This document shows, piece by piece, positions 1 through 9,426 of a stretch of 64,000 nucleotides of DNA (the first letter of the stretch is position 1; each line of letters starts with the position of its first letter). Origin of the DNA: Flammeovirga pacifica (lineage in GTDB: Bacteria > Bacteroidota > Bacteroidia > Cytophagales > Flammeovirgaceae); the NCBI RefSeq assembly GCF_000807855.2, contig NZ_JRYR02000001.1, forward strand, positions 1,543,881 to 1,607,880, written 5' to 3'. Below the pieces are notes generated by a model. That model had not been told where the DNA came from and did not search any database. It saw only the letters and a list, made by a program, of their open reading frames with translations. The translations under genes were made by a program, and so were the position numbers.

Positions 1-1285
1 ACGCCACATGAGTAACAGATACATTACGACCGGCAAACATTAGGTTACTAATATTTTTAGAATATAAAGAGCGGAAAGGCACTTGATAAACTTCTTTAAA
101 CCTTGCATGAAAATAAGAAGGAGGCTCATTAGGGCTTTCAATTCCACCAGGACAGTGCTCATCAAAAGACCAACCACCGTAAGCTACAGCATCTTCAAAT
201 TGTATATTGTCTTGCATGTCCTTTTGAGAAAGGATATGATCTCCCATAAATCTTCTAGACTCTCTTCTTCCAGGAAATGAACCTACCCAATCTAAAGCAA
301 TATTCTCAGCTTCAGGAAACTTACCAGAGTTTTTGACATAGTCCCAAACACCGTGCATGTATCCTAATAATTTATGTCTATTTTCTTCAAAGTCTTCAAT
401 AATGTCGAATTCACTTCCTAGTTCAACCCACCAATAACCTTCTTTAAAATTCTTGATTCCTCTATCATGCATTTTGTCAGCTTCATACGGAATAGTAAAC
501 TTTGGAGCGTTATATTTAACAGGCTTGCCCATATCTTTTGTAATCATCATTACGGTAGCTCCCATTTGCCAACCATCTGCTTTATCTGGAGCAAAAGATT
601 CATCAAATTCCGCTTTTCCTTCACGACCAGTTCTGTACTCTGCTCCTGCTTGTGCAGCCATTAAACCATCGCCAGAACAATCACAAAAAACATCTGCTTT
701 GATCGTATAGTAAGTTTCTGTGGTAGACTGCCAACAAAGAATGTCCGTTATTTTATCTTTCTTAGTTTGAGCATCTATTGCTTGTGTGTTTAACATCACA
801 TCAAGATTTTCCTCTCTTGTGACAAAATCATATACAACATGATCCCAAACTGGGTAAGATTCCTGAGGATTATAATGCCAATTTTCTATTAATAATTCCT
901 CAACAATACCTGTTTCTCTCTCAGTTCTATTTTTTCTTTTTAATCCTTTTACTCCATTTAAAGTCACTCGGATTTCAGAAGATGCATTACCTCCTAGAAC
1001 AGGACGATCGTTTACTAATAACGTTTTTGCTCCCATTCTAGCAGAAGAAACTGCAGCACAAATACCTGCAATACCAGCACCTACAACTACTACATCATAA
1101 GTTACTGTTTTCTCTCTAGAAGGTATTCCTTTTTTACCGTTACCGACTTGGTACCAATTGTCTTTTTGCCTTTTCTTAGAGTCTGTAATCTGCCCCTTTT
1201 TGTCTTTAGCATTAGCTGATGATAGTCCTATTCCAGCGGCAACAGTCGCCATGGAAGTATTCTTAAAAAAATCTCTTCTTTTCAT
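1..1285 (-). CDS. FAD-dependent oxidoreductase, Tat-exported, partial at the left edge
   Basis: About 428 residues are visible; the C-terminus lies beyond the left edge. The N-terminus begins MKRRDFFKN, a twin-arginine motif followed by a small hydrophobic stretch ending near SSANA, so Tat export to the periplasm is likely. Near residue 46 a dinucleotide-binding motif VVGAGIAG is followed by a second FAD-contacting region (LGGNASSEIR). CSGDGLMAAQAGAEYR resembles the FAD_oxidored (PF12831) family, often annotated as FAD-dependent oxidoreductase in Bacteroidota and sometimes found near carbohydrate genes. The substrate cannot be read from the sequence. The ATG at 1285 is the only start that gives the twin-arginine signal. 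No transcriptional partner is visible in the window. Confidence 0.85.
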   Translation of the reverse strand, partial: MKRRDFFKNTSMATVAAGIGLSSANAKDKKGQITDSKKRQKDNWYQVGNGKKGIPSREKTVTYDVVVVGAGIAGICAAVSSARMGAKTLLVNDRPVLGGNASSEIRVTLNGVKGLKRKNRTERETGIVEELLIENWHYNPQESYPVWDHVVYDFVTREENLDVMLNTQAIDAQTKKDKITDILCWQSTTETYYTIKADVFCDCSGDGLMAAQAGAEYRTGREGKAEFDESFAPDKADGWQMGATVMMITKDMGKPVKYNAPKFTIPYEADKMHDRGIKNFKEGYWWVELGSEFDIIEDFEENRHKLLGYMHGVWDYVKNSGKFPEAENIALDWVGSFPGRRESRRFMGDHILSQKDMQDNIQFEDAVAYGGWSFDEHCPGGIESPNEPPSYFHARFKEVYQVPFRSLYSKNISNLMFAGRNVSVTHVA

Positions 1286-1565
1286 TTCTTTCTTTGTTGA
1301 TGTTGTAGAACAAATATCAATACAACACCATAACTAAGTGTGATTGTCAATAATTTTAATGTCTTGTATAATATATTTTCATGTATGAGACACTCAAAAA
1401 TAAGCTTTCCTTTCTTCCTCGTAAAAAAGATGACATTTAGATCCTATAATATAATTAGTAGACTATATCACGGTTCATTACTTTTTGATTAGCATTTATA
1501 AATGCTGAAACCACACCTAATTAATTAAAAAATCAGATCATTACTATCCCATAATTTATTTTAAG
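1286..1565. other. Intergenic spacer between divergent genes, with a 16-nt perfect palindrome
   Basis: This spacer separates the leftward FAD oxidoreductase from the rightward lpxB unit, so both promoters should lie here. A perfect palindrome AGCATTTATAAATGCT sits at 1491-1506. I could not assign a convincing TAnnTTTG promoter to either gene and see no RNA gene. Confidence 0.5.
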
Positions 1566-1643
1566 ATGCTTTTTAATAAGTATCCTTTTTTTTATGCCCT
1601 CTCCTGTTTAGCTTTGTTCATTATCGTATTCTTAATAATGTAG
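1566..1643 (+). CDS. Possible 25-residue hydrophobic peptide ahead of lpxB
   Basis: An ATG at 1566 opens a 25-codon frame that stops with TAG at 1641-1643, three bases before the lpxB ATG. The peptide starts MLFNKYPFFY and continues as one uninterrupted hydrophobic segment (ALSCLALFIIVFLIM), long enough to cross the membrane once. The tight spacing to lpxB suggests translational coupling. It may instead be a chance ORF in AT-rich DNA, where TTT/ATT codons readily give hydrophobic residues. I recognise no family. Confidence 0.35.
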   Translation: MLFNKYPFFYALSCLALFIIVFLIM

Positions 1644-1646
1644 CAG

Positions 1647-2777
1647 ATGAAATACTATTTAATTGCTGGCGAAAAGTCAGGCGATTTACATGCCTCCAAC
1701 TTAATGAAAGAAATTTTGGTCAACGATCCAGAAGCTGAATTTAGATTCTGGGGAGGAGAGGAAATGCAAAAAGTCGGTGGCACTATGATTCATCATTATT
1801 CTGATATCTCATTTATGGGGTTTTTAGAAGTTGCCAAAAATCTGCTTACTATTAGACGTTACCTCAACGAATGTAAAAAAGATATCTTATGCTGGAAACC
1901 TGATGTAGTCATCTTAGTTGACTTCTCTGGATTTAACCTTAAGATTGCTAAATATGTAAAACCTCGAGGAACAAAAGTCTTTTATTACATTTCTCCAAAA
2001 GTTTGGGCGTGGAATCAAAGTAGAGCAAAAAGAATACGAACAGCCGTTGATAGAATGTTTGTAATTATGCATTTTGAAAAAGCATTTTACAAAAAATATG
2101 ATTACGATGTAGATTATGTGGGTAATCCACTTTTTGATGCTATCAAACAATTTACACCTTCTCCAACTTTCCTAGAAGAAAATCAAATTGATGAAAACAA
2201 AAAGATTATTGCAATACTTCCTGGCAGTCGCTATCAAGAGGTAAAAATGATCTTAGAGACTATGTTAACCATCATTCCTAAATACAATAAAGAGGAATTT
2301 CAATTTGTGGTTGCAGGAGTAGATAACCTTCCTAGCGAACTTTATAGTGAGGTAAAAGATCTAGGGGTAAAATTGGTTTTCAATCAAACTTATGATTTAC
2401 TAAGCAAAGCTACCTCTGCTGTTGTTACCTCTGGTACTGCCACTTTAGAAACCGCATTATTTGATGTACCTCAGGTAGTGTGTTATAGAACAAGTCCGGT
2501 ATCGTATAACATCGCCAAAGCATTAATAAAAGTAAGATTCATTTCTCTAGTAAATCTTATTGCTGATAAAGAAGTAGTTAAAGAATTAATTCAAAATGAT
2601 TTCACTACAGAGAAATTGGCAGAAGAATTAGCTTTAACTCTTACATCAAAAAGAGAAAAGATCTTATTCGATTATAAAGAAATGAAAGATAAAATAGATA
2701 CAGAAGGAACTTCTAAAAAAGCTGCTTCCTTGATGTATAAATATCTTACAGAAGGAATTCCAGAACAGAATTTCTAA
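1647..2777 (+). CDS. lpxB: Lipid-A-disaccharide synthase
   Basis: LpxB joins UDP-2,3-diacylglucosamine to lipid X (2,3-diacylglucosamine 1-phosphate), forming the lipid A disaccharide at the inner face of the cytoplasmic membrane. The 376-residue length is normal. The N-terminal motif is GEKSGDLHA (residues 8-16), where most homologues have GEASGD; the Ala-to-Lys change is the only oddity seen. Other typical blocks are YISPKVWAW, ILPGSRYQEV and SGTATLET, the last being part of the GT-B donor site. The gene ends at a strong bidirectional hairpin and is not followed by other lipid A genes. The start is fixed by the conserved N-terminus. Confidence 0.95.
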   Translation: MKYYLIAGEKSGDLHASNLMKEILVNDPEAEFRFWGGEEMQKVGGTMIHHYSDISFMGFLEVAKNLLTIRRYLNECKKDILCWKPDVVILVDFSGFNLKIAKYVKPRGTKVFYYISPKVWAWNQSRAKRIRTAVDRMFVIMHFEKAFYKKYDYDVDYVGNPLFDAIKQFTPSPTFLEENQIDENKKIIAILPGSRYQEVKMILETMLTIIPKYNKEEFQFVVAGVDNLPSELYSEVKDLGVKLVFNQTYDLLSKATSAVVTSGTATLETALFDVPQVVCYRTSPVSYNIAKALIKVRFISLVNLIADKEVVKELIQNDFTTEKLAEELALTLTSKREKILFDYKEMKDKIDTEGTSKKAASLMYKYLTEGIPEQNF

Positions 2778-2788
2778 TTAAAAAAAAG

Positions 2789-2825
2789 AAGGTTGTCTTA
2801 TTACAAAATGAGGCAACCTTTTTTA
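2789..2825. terminator. Bidirectional terminator between lpxB and the convergent tape-measure-like gene
   Basis: Arms AAGGTTGTCTTATT and AATGAGGCAACCTT (two G-U pairs) are flanked by an A-run on the left and a T-run on the right, so the hairpin can stop transcription from both sides. Confidence 0.85.
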
Positions 2826-5384
2826 TTCCCCCCACTCTACTCTTAAACTGTTTTCCATCCAAGGAAAATGTACTCGACTATACGTCCAAGGTAAAGTATT
2901 CATAAGAATATCATAGGTTGAATTTTCTACTTTAATGAGTATTTCATTACCGAAATTTAATCTAGCGTTTCTCATCAAAAACATGACTCGCAGACCATCG
3001 TTATCTTTATTTTTATACACCTTCCAATGTTGCTGTACAACTTCTAATAAATGTTCTACTTCATCCACATAAGATGATGGCAATTCTTCATCAAATTCTA
3101 AAAATTGATCTATAGGACATCCAGTAAGAAGTTTCAAAAAGATAACATTATCATCCAATTGAATATTACGCTTTTTCGTGGCCATATAATGAAGCACTTG
3201 TATGGCTAATTTAAGATTACCCTCTTCTTCAAATTGTTGATTAACTATTAAATCTAAAGATTTGAATAAATGTGGAATATATGGTGATAATAGACACAGA
3301 CCAGTATTTTCTATAGCCAATTCTTGTCTTCCATTTTTCGATTGATAAGTAGAAGAATAAGAAGCAGAATGATCAAATAATGAATCGATGGTTTCTTCAG
3401 GTAGTCTAAAGAACTCTACGATTGATTTTTTAAAATTGATCACCTTTCCTGTCTCTTTCCTCCATAAATGCTTCTTCCAAAGCAATTGTAATAATTCCTT
3501 ATAATTGATTTCACTTTTCTGAGTGGATAGCTTTAAATAACCTATCAAACAGTCTTTAAATACAAACACATCCATCAAGCTATTCTTCACTAATAAATTT
3601 TTGATGTATACATGTTGTTTGTTTTTTGTATTCATCTCTATCCATAACTCAAGATCATTACCTTTTATATTTGATAATAAAGACATCTCCGGTAGTTCAT
3701 TTACCATCTTATTTAATTCGGATACATGATTTTGTATACATGTTTTAAAAAAGTGTTTTGGAAATTGAAGTTGATGTTTCAGCCAAGATGTAAATAATTG
3801 GTCTACTTGCTCATTAGTATCTTTTTGATGAATAATTTCCTGTTTTTCGTGTGCAGATAGCTCTAAATCATTCAAAAACGAGTTATCCAATACTTTAGGA
3901 TATCTTTTATACATCCATTGTAGAAAGGGAATAAATTTCACCTTACTATTACCTATTTGAGTTTGAATCAATGATTTTACCTCATCAAATTTTGACTGGA
4001 TTAGTAGATCAAAAAAGTTGAATATCGTTACTTCAGAAATCACATTTTCCTTAGATAAAAAAATCACCTCGTCTGTTTCTAGAATCAGATTTTGATTTAG
4101 TATATACAATTCAAATGATGTAAATGAAGAATACTGACTATCATAACACTTTGCTATTTTCTCCCAAGGGACAAACTGTAATTTCTCTTTTGCTATCAGC
4201 TTAAATTGTCGAAATAATTGTACCTCAGAATAAATAGATTTTAATCGATTACCTTTTAATAGTACATTGATTTCATCTAAAAAGAGATTGTTAGTTTTAA
4301 ATTCACGTATGCTTTTTGAAGCAACACTTTCTTTCACCCAATTCATCAATTTTGATTGTAATTGAGCACCTAAAACATCACTTTTCTGAATTATAGAAAG
4401 CGTTTGTTCCTTTTTTTCTTGATGATGATTTAAAAGAATCTGGATAAAAGTATGTAGAAGTCCAATATTGATGTTCATCAAATCACCAATTAACTTATCA
4501 AGTATATCTTGAGGAAAGATGCTTGAAAGCTGATGACAATGTTTTACATAATGGTAAATCAAAAAATAGTCTTTAGCTATCAATTCTTTTGAGGAATGAT
4601 AAATTATTACCACTTCATACCATTTTAATGTCTTTAATGGATTAGAAATTTCAAAATTGAAGGAAGCATTTTGATTTGAGAATGAAAATAATTGATCATA
4701 CACTAACTGAAAATAGATTGTTTTTTCCTTGTTGACTTTTAGAAAAACATAAATATCTTCCACTATCTCTGTTTGATAATGTTCCATCAAAAGATCATTT
4801 AAAAATTGTCTTCCTAATTTTGATAAAACAAGCCATCTAAAATCTCTAATACTACCTTTTTCTCCACTTGTAAATCGCTTAATTTTCTCCTTTAAAAAGG
4901 TAGTCAATTCCTTTTGTGTCATTAATGATAAAAAAGAAAAAGCCTCATTTAAAGATTGTATATTCAACAGAGTATTTTCTAAGGTTATTCCTTTTGATTT
5001 CCCCTTTGTATTTAGATTTTCATCCCATTCTACCTCTTCATCCTCATACTTATACTCTTTCTCATTCTCACTCTCACTCTCAAGTTGTATAGAATTATCT
5101 TGATGATTAAAATCGAATTGTTTTTCAACGATTAGTTCTTCTACTTTCCATTGTATCTTTTGAGGGAGCGATTTTAAATCATCTTGAGCATTTAATTCAA
5201 GTATTTCAATCTCTAAACAATCAATGAGGATATCAGATGATACTTGAACACCTTGAAGAGCATTCATGATAGGCCCCACAAGAAACCCTTCTAAATTAGA
5301 ATGAATGTAGTTTTTGATTTTTTGTAACTGAAGAGAATCAGTTTCAACGTCAATATTGACTTCAGAAATAGTTACGTTAAGCAT
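2823..5384 (-). CDS. Contractile injection system tape-measure-family protein (CIS_TMP-like), isolated
   Basis: This is an 853-residue cytoplasmic protein without a signal peptide. The N-terminus (about residues 1-90) alternates strand and helix and includes LEIEILELNAQDDLKSLPQKIQ, the place where CIS_TMP proteins carry their I-E-I-x-L-G-E-I-type block. The C-terminal ~160 residues hold the family's most recognisable part: NTGLCLLSPYIPHLF, a segment ending HYMATKK, LLTGCPIDQ, QHWKVYKNKDNDGLR and a terminal LPWTYS-x-PWM-x-VEW block. The middle is long, low in similarity and contains an acidic stretch near residues 95-125. CIS_TMP proteins are thought to set tube length in contractile injection systems. 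No sheath, tube, spike or AAA gene lies in this window, so the role here is uncertain. A TTG at 5408 would add eight residues; the ATG at 5384 fits family starts better. Confidence 0.75.
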   Translation of the reverse strand: MLNVTISEVNIDVETDSLQLQKIKNYIHSNLEGFLVGPIMNALQGVQVSSDILIDCLEIEILELNAQDDLKSLPQKIQWKVEELIVEKQFDFNHQDNSIQLESESENEKEYKYEDEEVEWDENLNTKGKSKGITLENTLLNIQSLNEAFSFLSLMTQKELTTFLKEKIKRFTSGEKGSIRDFRWLVLSKLGRQFLNDLLMEHYQTEIVEDIYVFLKVNKEKTIYFQLVYDQLFSFSNQNASFNFEISNPLKTLKWYEVVIIYHSSKELIAKDYFLIYHYVKHCHQLSSIFPQDILDKLIGDLMNINIGLLHTFIQILLNHHQEKKEQTLSIIQKSDVLGAQLQSKLMNWVKESVASKSIREFKTNNLFLDEINVLLKGNRLKSIYSEVQLFRQFKLIAKEKLQFVPWEKIAKCYDSQYSSFTSFELYILNQNLILETDEVIFLSKENVISEVTIFNFFDLLIQSKFDEVKSLIQTQIGNSKVKFIPFLQWMYKRYPKVLDNSFLNDLELSAHEKQEIIHQKDTNEQVDQLFTSWLKHQLQFPKHFFKTCIQNHVSELNKMVNELPEMSLLSNIKGNDLELWIEMNTKNKQHVYIKNLLVKNSLMDVFVFKDCLIGYLKLSTQKSEINYKELLQLLWKKHLWRKETGKVINFKKSIVEFFRLPEETIDSLFDHSASYSSTYQSKNGRQELAIENTGLCLLSPYIPHLFKSLDLIVNQQFEEEGNLKLAIQVLHYMATKKRNIQLDDNVIFLKLLTGCPIDQFLEFDEELPSSYVDEVEHLLEVVQQHWKVYKNKDNDGLRVMFLMRNARLNFGNEILIKVENSTYDILMNTLPWTYSRVHFPWMENSLRVEWGE

Positions 5385-5441
5385 AGTTAGAATCGTTGTC
5401 GTAGCCAAACTATTGATAGGAATAGCATATCACAAACATAT

Positions 5442-5489
5442 AAAAAAAAGGATTAACTCACTTACAAATAGCGAATTAATCCTTTTTTT
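5442..5489. terminator. Hairpin terminator downstream of the DUF4292 gene
   Basis: AAAAAAAGGATTAA and ATTAATCCTTTTTTT form a stem flanked by A and T runs. It lies between the DUF4292 gene and the start of the tape-measure-like gene, both leftward, so it separates their transcripts. Confidence 0.8.
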
Positions 5490-5557
5490 ATCATGAATTC
5501 AATCTTTATGGATATTCTCAAAGAAATATACACTTGAATCTATAGTGTAAACCACCT

Positions 5558-6376
5558 CTATTTAAGGTTTCTTTTTTCTAGCTCTGTTCTATCCACAATA
5601 GTATATTTTGAAGGAATCTTAAAAGGCATTTTTATAGCCTCTTCTTCCACTTCAATTTTTGATAGGTTAATATTGACAGATACCTGAGTTGTAATATCAG
5701 ATTTTTGAGTCCCCTGCCCAATATATACTTCTGTTTGGAAAGGAGCGATTTGTGTACTTTCTTCTTTTAATTTTTGAAAGTTTTTATAATCAACTACTGC
5801 AATTTTTTCATCCTTCTTTAGTTTCACTACAATCTCTTCTAACATTTGAGTAGAACGGTTAATAAAAGCACTCGACTCGTATATTTTATTTTTTTGAGTT
5901 AAAGAAAACATTTCCTCTTCTACTTTCACCTTAGAATTATCTATGAAAGTTTGAGGTAGATCTCCTGTAAATATCGATTGAAGTAGATCGTAATCAATCT
6001 TTGCTCCTAAAAGTAACTCAACATCATAATAACTTAATTTATAGGCTTCTTTACCCATTTTATCCAAAGCAAAAACACTATCTGTTGTTGCCAAAACTCT
6101 TAATCCTTCAATCTTTGCTACACGCATCGACATCCACATTTGTTTCCCTTTTTGAATTCTTGTATCAATGGCTAATTTCTGCTCCTTAGTCGTAGACTTA
6201 AATACTAATTTCCCTTTGGTTGATAAGTATTCGTAGTCTAGGTTCTTTACGTTCAGTTCAGACGATTTGCCATTAACCGTAATACCTGTTGATTTTTTTG
6301 CACATGAAACACCAACTACTAAAAGAAGCACTGATGCCATAAATATATTTGTAATTTTCACTTTAGCGAGGATCAT
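5558..6376 (-). CDS. DUF4292 domain lipoprotein
   Basis: The protein has 272 residues. A signal peptide with lysines at residues 5 and 7, a hydrophobic core and VVGVSC near residue 25 predicts a lipoprotein. The mature part matches the DUF4292 pattern of Bacteroidota, predicted to adopt a LolA/LppX-like half-barrel: KGKLVF, a W-M-S-M-R strand, IEGLRVLATTDSV, and NKMGKEAY-like DKMGKEAY. Such proteins are thought to bind lipid or act in the outer envelope, but no function is established. The start lies only about ten bases past the valS terminator, so the gene may depend on read-through or on a promoter within the valS end. An internal ATG at codon 13 would lose the positive n-region and is less likely. 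Confidence 0.8.
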   Translation of the reverse strand: MILAKVKITNIFMASVLLLVVGVSCAKKSTGITVNGKSSELNVKNLDYEYLSTKGKLVFKSTTKEQKLAIDTRIQKGKQMWMSMRVAKIEGLRVLATTDSVFALDKMGKEAYKLSYYDVELLLGAKIDYDLLQSIFTGDLPQTFIDNSKVKVEEEMFSLTQKNKIYESSAFINRSTQMLEEIVVKLKKDEKIAVVDYKNFQKLKEESTQIAPFQTEVYIGQGTQKSDITTQVSVNINLSKIEVEEEAIKMPFKIPSKYTIVDRTELEKRNLK

Positions 6377-6384
6377 GAGAGTTT

Positions 6385-6420
6385 AAAAAAAGGCAATTGA
6401 GTAGTTACCCAATTGCCTTT
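6385..6420 (-). terminator. Terminator of valS
   Basis: On the minus strand AAAGGCAATTG and CAATTGCCTTT pair around a short loop and are followed by a T-run. Confidence 0.85.
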
Positions 6421-6440
6421 CAAATATAATCAAAAAGTTT

Positions 6441-9068
6441 TTAGAGTTTTGCTATCGCTTCCTCTAAAGCTTTGATTTTATCTTCAGCATCTTGCTGCTT
6501 CTGACGTTCCTTTGCCACCACTGCATCTGGTGCGTTGGCTACAAATCTTTCGTTAGAAAGCTTCTTTTGTACTGAAGCAATAAAACCTTTAGTATACTCT
6601 AACTCTTTTGTAAGCTTTTCAATTTCAGCTTCAACATCAATTTGATCTGCTAAATCGATAAAACATTTATCTGATTTGTAAACAAATTGAGTTGCTCCTT
6701 CTACTTCAGAATCAACCATTGATAGAGACTCCAAATTAGCCAACTTCGTGATGATACCACCGAAACGATCGTATACAGTTGCATCAGAAGCTAAAACTGA
6801 CATCGGAAGAGGTACTTTAGGACCAATTTGGTTCTTGTTACGAATATTTCTCACTTGAGAGATAATTTCGAAAGCTGCAGTTGCTTGATCCAATAATGTT
6901 TTATCAAATGACTCAACCGTTGGATAATCAGCTACTACTAAAGCATCTTTAGTTTCTCTTTCACGTACTGCATGCCATATTTCTTCTGTTAAGAATGGCA
7001 TGAAAGGATGTAGAAGGCTTACAATCTTTTCAAAGAAATTAATTGTCGCTTCTAAAGTTGCCTTATCAATTGGAGAACCGTATTCTGGCTTCACCATTTC
7101 TAAGTACCATGAACAGAAGTCATCCCATACCAGCTTATATACTGACATTAATGAATCTGACAATCTATATTTCTCATAGTTGGCTTCAACATCTTCCAAT
7201 ACTTGATTGAAACGTGCTTCGAACCAATCGATCGCAATTTTATTTGATTCAGGTTGTGCTTCCTCACTTACTTCTAGACCTTTTACTAAACGTAAAGCAT
7301 TCCAGATTTTATTAGCGAAGTTACGACCTTGCTCACATAATTTCTCATCAAAAAGTAAATCATTACCCGCTGCAGCTGATAATAACAAACCTACACGAAC
7401 ACCATCAGCACCGTATACCTTCATTAAGTCTAATGGATCAGGTGAGTTCCCTAATGACTTAGACATTTTACGACCCTCATTATCACGAACAAGTCCCGTT
7501 AAGTATACATTTTTAAATGGTAATTCGCCTTTCCACTCATATCCAGCGATAATCATACGTGCTACCCAGAAGAATAAAATATCTGGACCAGTCACTAAAT
7601 CATCTGTTGGATAATAGTAGTTGATCTCCTCATTTTCTGGTTGAGTAATACCATCAAATACTGAGATTGGCCATAACCAAGAAGAGAACCAAGTATCCAA
7701 CACATCCTCATCTTGAGAAAGTTGGTCGATAGTGATATTAGCATCAATTTTTTGAGCTTCTACCAATGCTTCTTCTGCAGTTTCTGCCACTACAAATTCA
7801 CCGTTTGGAAGATAGAAAGCAGGAATTCTTTGTCCCCACCATAACTGACGTGAAATACACCAGTCTTTTACATTTTCCATCCAGTGACGGTAGGTATTCT
7901 TGAATTTTGCAGGATGTAATTGAATATTATCATTCATTACATTCTCCAATGCAGGCTTTGAAATTTCTTTCATTGATACGAACCATTGAGTTGAAATTCT
8001 TGGTTCGATCACAGCACCTGTTCTTTCAGAAGTACCTACTTTATTTTGAAGTTCTTCTACTTTTACCAAGTTTTCAGAAGCTTCTAGATCTTTAACGATT
8101 TCCTTACGAACAACAAAACGATCTTTACCAGCGTATTGTGCACCACCTTTAGCGTTAATTGACCCATCTTCTTCGATGATATCAATTACTTCTAAGTTGT
8201 GCTTAAGACCTAATTCGTAGTCATTAATATCGTGTGCAGGAGTTACTTTTAGACAACCTGTACCGAATTCTATATCTACATAATCATCTCCAAAAACAGG
8301 GATTTCTCTATTTGTTGTTGGAACGATCACTTTTTGACCAATCAAATGCTTGAAGCGTTCATCGTTAGGATTCACACAGATACCAGCATCAGCAGGAATA
8401 GTTTCAGGACGAGTAGTTGCAATTGTAACAAACTCACCTTCTTGTCCTACGATTGGATATTTTACGTAATATAATTTAGAGTTAACCTCTTTGTGGATTA
8501 CTTCCTCATCTGATAAAGCTGTTTTCCCTGCCGGATCCCAGTTCACCATTCTTGCACCACGGTATACCCATCCTTTTTTGTAAAGGTCTACGAATACTTT
8601 GATAACAGCTTTAGACAATTCGTCTTCCATTGTGAAACGCGTACGGTCCCAATCACATGAAGCACCCAATTTTTGTAATTGGTTCAAAATGATTCCACCA
8701 TACTTTTCTTTCCACTCAAAAGCATATTTCATGAATTCGTCTCGAGAGATATCAGATTTACCAATACCATGCTCGTCCTTTAACATCTTTACTACTTTTG
8801 CTTCTGTAGCAATCGATGCGTGGTCAGTACCAGGAACCCAACAAGCTTCATATCCTCTCATTCTTGCACGACGGACCAATACATCTTGAATTGTATTATT
8901 CAACATGTGCCCCATATGCAACACCCCTGTCACGTTTGGTGGTGGGATGACGACGGTGAATGGTTTCTTATCAGGATTAGGCTCAGAATGAAAAAATTTG
9001 TTCTCTAACCAGAACTGATACCATTTGTCCTCTACGTCACGAGGATTGTACTTAGTCGCAAGCTCCAT
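6441..9068 (-). CDS. valS: Valyl-tRNA synthetase
   Basis: This class I synthetase charges tRNA-Val in the cytoplasm. At 875 residues it has the usual length. The HIGH-type motif is HMGH at residues 51-54, preceded by PPPNVTGVL; the KMSKS motif occurs intact in GRKMSKSLGN. The editing (CP1) domain carries the TTRPET block and GTGCLKVTPAHD, as expected for hydrolysis of Thr-tRNA-Val. The C-terminal ~70 residues, rich in Lys and Glu and ending LEEAIAKL, form the coiled coil typical of ValRS. The gene is monocistronic: a -7-like box lies 74 nt upstream and a hairpin follows the stop. Confidence 0.98.
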   Translation of the reverse strand: MELATKYNPRDVEDKWYQFWLENKFFHSEPNPDKKPFTVVIPPPNVTGVLHMGHMLNNTIQDVLVRRARMRGYEACWVPGTDHASIATEAKVVKMLKDEHGIGKSDISRDEFMKYAFEWKEKYGGIILNQLQKLGASCDWDRTRFTMEDELSKAVIKVFVDLYKKGWVYRGARMVNWDPAGKTALSDEEVIHKEVNSKLYYVKYPIVGQEGEFVTIATTRPETIPADAGICVNPNDERFKHLIGQKVIVPTTNREIPVFGDDYVDIEFGTGCLKVTPAHDINDYELGLKHNLEVIDIIEEDGSINAKGGAQYAGKDRFVVRKEIVKDLEASENLVKVEELQNKVGTSERTGAVIEPRISTQWFVSMKEISKPALENVMNDNIQLHPAKFKNTYRHWMENVKDWCISRQLWWGQRIPAFYLPNGEFVVAETAEEALVEAQKIDANITIDQLSQDEDVLDTWFSSWLWPISVFDGITQPENEEINYYYPTDDLVTGPDILFFWVARMIIAGYEWKGELPFKNVYLTGLVRDNEGRKMSKSLGNSPDPLDLMKVYGADGVRVGLLLSAAAGNDLLFDEKLCEQGRNFANKIWNALRLVKGLEVSEEAQPESNKIAIDWFEARFNQVLEDVEANYEKYRLSDSLMSVYKLVWDDFCSWYLEMVKPEYGSPIDKATLEATINFFEKIVSLLHPFMPFLTEEIWHAVRERETKDALVVADYPTVESFDKTLLDQATAAFEIISQVRNIRNKNQIGPKVPLPMSVLASDATVYDRFGGIITKLANLESLSMVDSEVEGATQFVYKSDKCFIDLADQIDVEAEIEKLTKELEYTKGFIASVQKKLSNERFVANAPDAVVAKERQKQQDAEDKIKALEEAIAKL

Positions 9069-9141
9069 TGCTTTGATTTAAAAATTTCAGAAACAAAAAA
9101 TAATAAAAGGCCAATTTCACCACTTGATAAAATTGGGAAAG

Positions 9142-9149
9142 CAAATTTA
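9142..9149 (-). promoter_or_regulatory. Candidate -7 box for valS
   Basis: On the minus strand the sequence reads TAAATTTG, matching the Bacteroidota TAnnTTTG element, 74 nt before the valS ATG. No clear -33 TTTG is present, so this is tentative. Confidence 0.35.
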
Positions 9150-9272
9150 AATAAAAAGAAGAATAGTTAATGATGAATTAAGAATTAATAATTAGATTTT
9201 ATTTCTGAAGGAGTGATTTTTTGAGATTAATCGGGTAAAAACGGAATAGGAATAAGTAAAAACTAAATAAAA

Positions 9273-9405
9273 TTAGACTTAAACAAGAAAATATTGGACG
9301 CCGAGACACCGGATTTAGACAAAAACAAGATAATATTAGATTATAACCAACATGAATACCTAAAAAACAAAAACGAATTAGATAAAAACAAGATGAAATG
9401 TGACA
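9273..9405. repeat. Three degenerate 28-nt direct repeats
   Basis: Copies begin at 9273, 9315 and 9378 and share the pattern TTAGAYwwAAACAAGAwrA followed by a variable ATTnGAC-like end. The steps are 42 and 63 nt, both multiples of 21. The copies diverge too much for a CRISPR or a recent duplication and look like a decayed intergenic repeat family. Confidence 0.5.
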
Positions 9406-9426
9406 AAATAATACTCACACCACTAG

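Noticed and set aside
83-710. Three short rightward ORFs at 83-280, 453-710 and 467-664
   Set aside because: They lie antisense inside the FAD oxidoreductase gene, have no recognisable domain and overlap each other.
7207-7614. A 135-codon rightward ORF
   Set aside because: It is antisense to valS, whose reading frame is fully conserved. The same applies to 7907-8095, 8599-8889 and 8820-9008.
9273-9405. CRISPR array
   Set aside because: Only three diverged copies, spacer lengths uneven, and no cas gene nearby.
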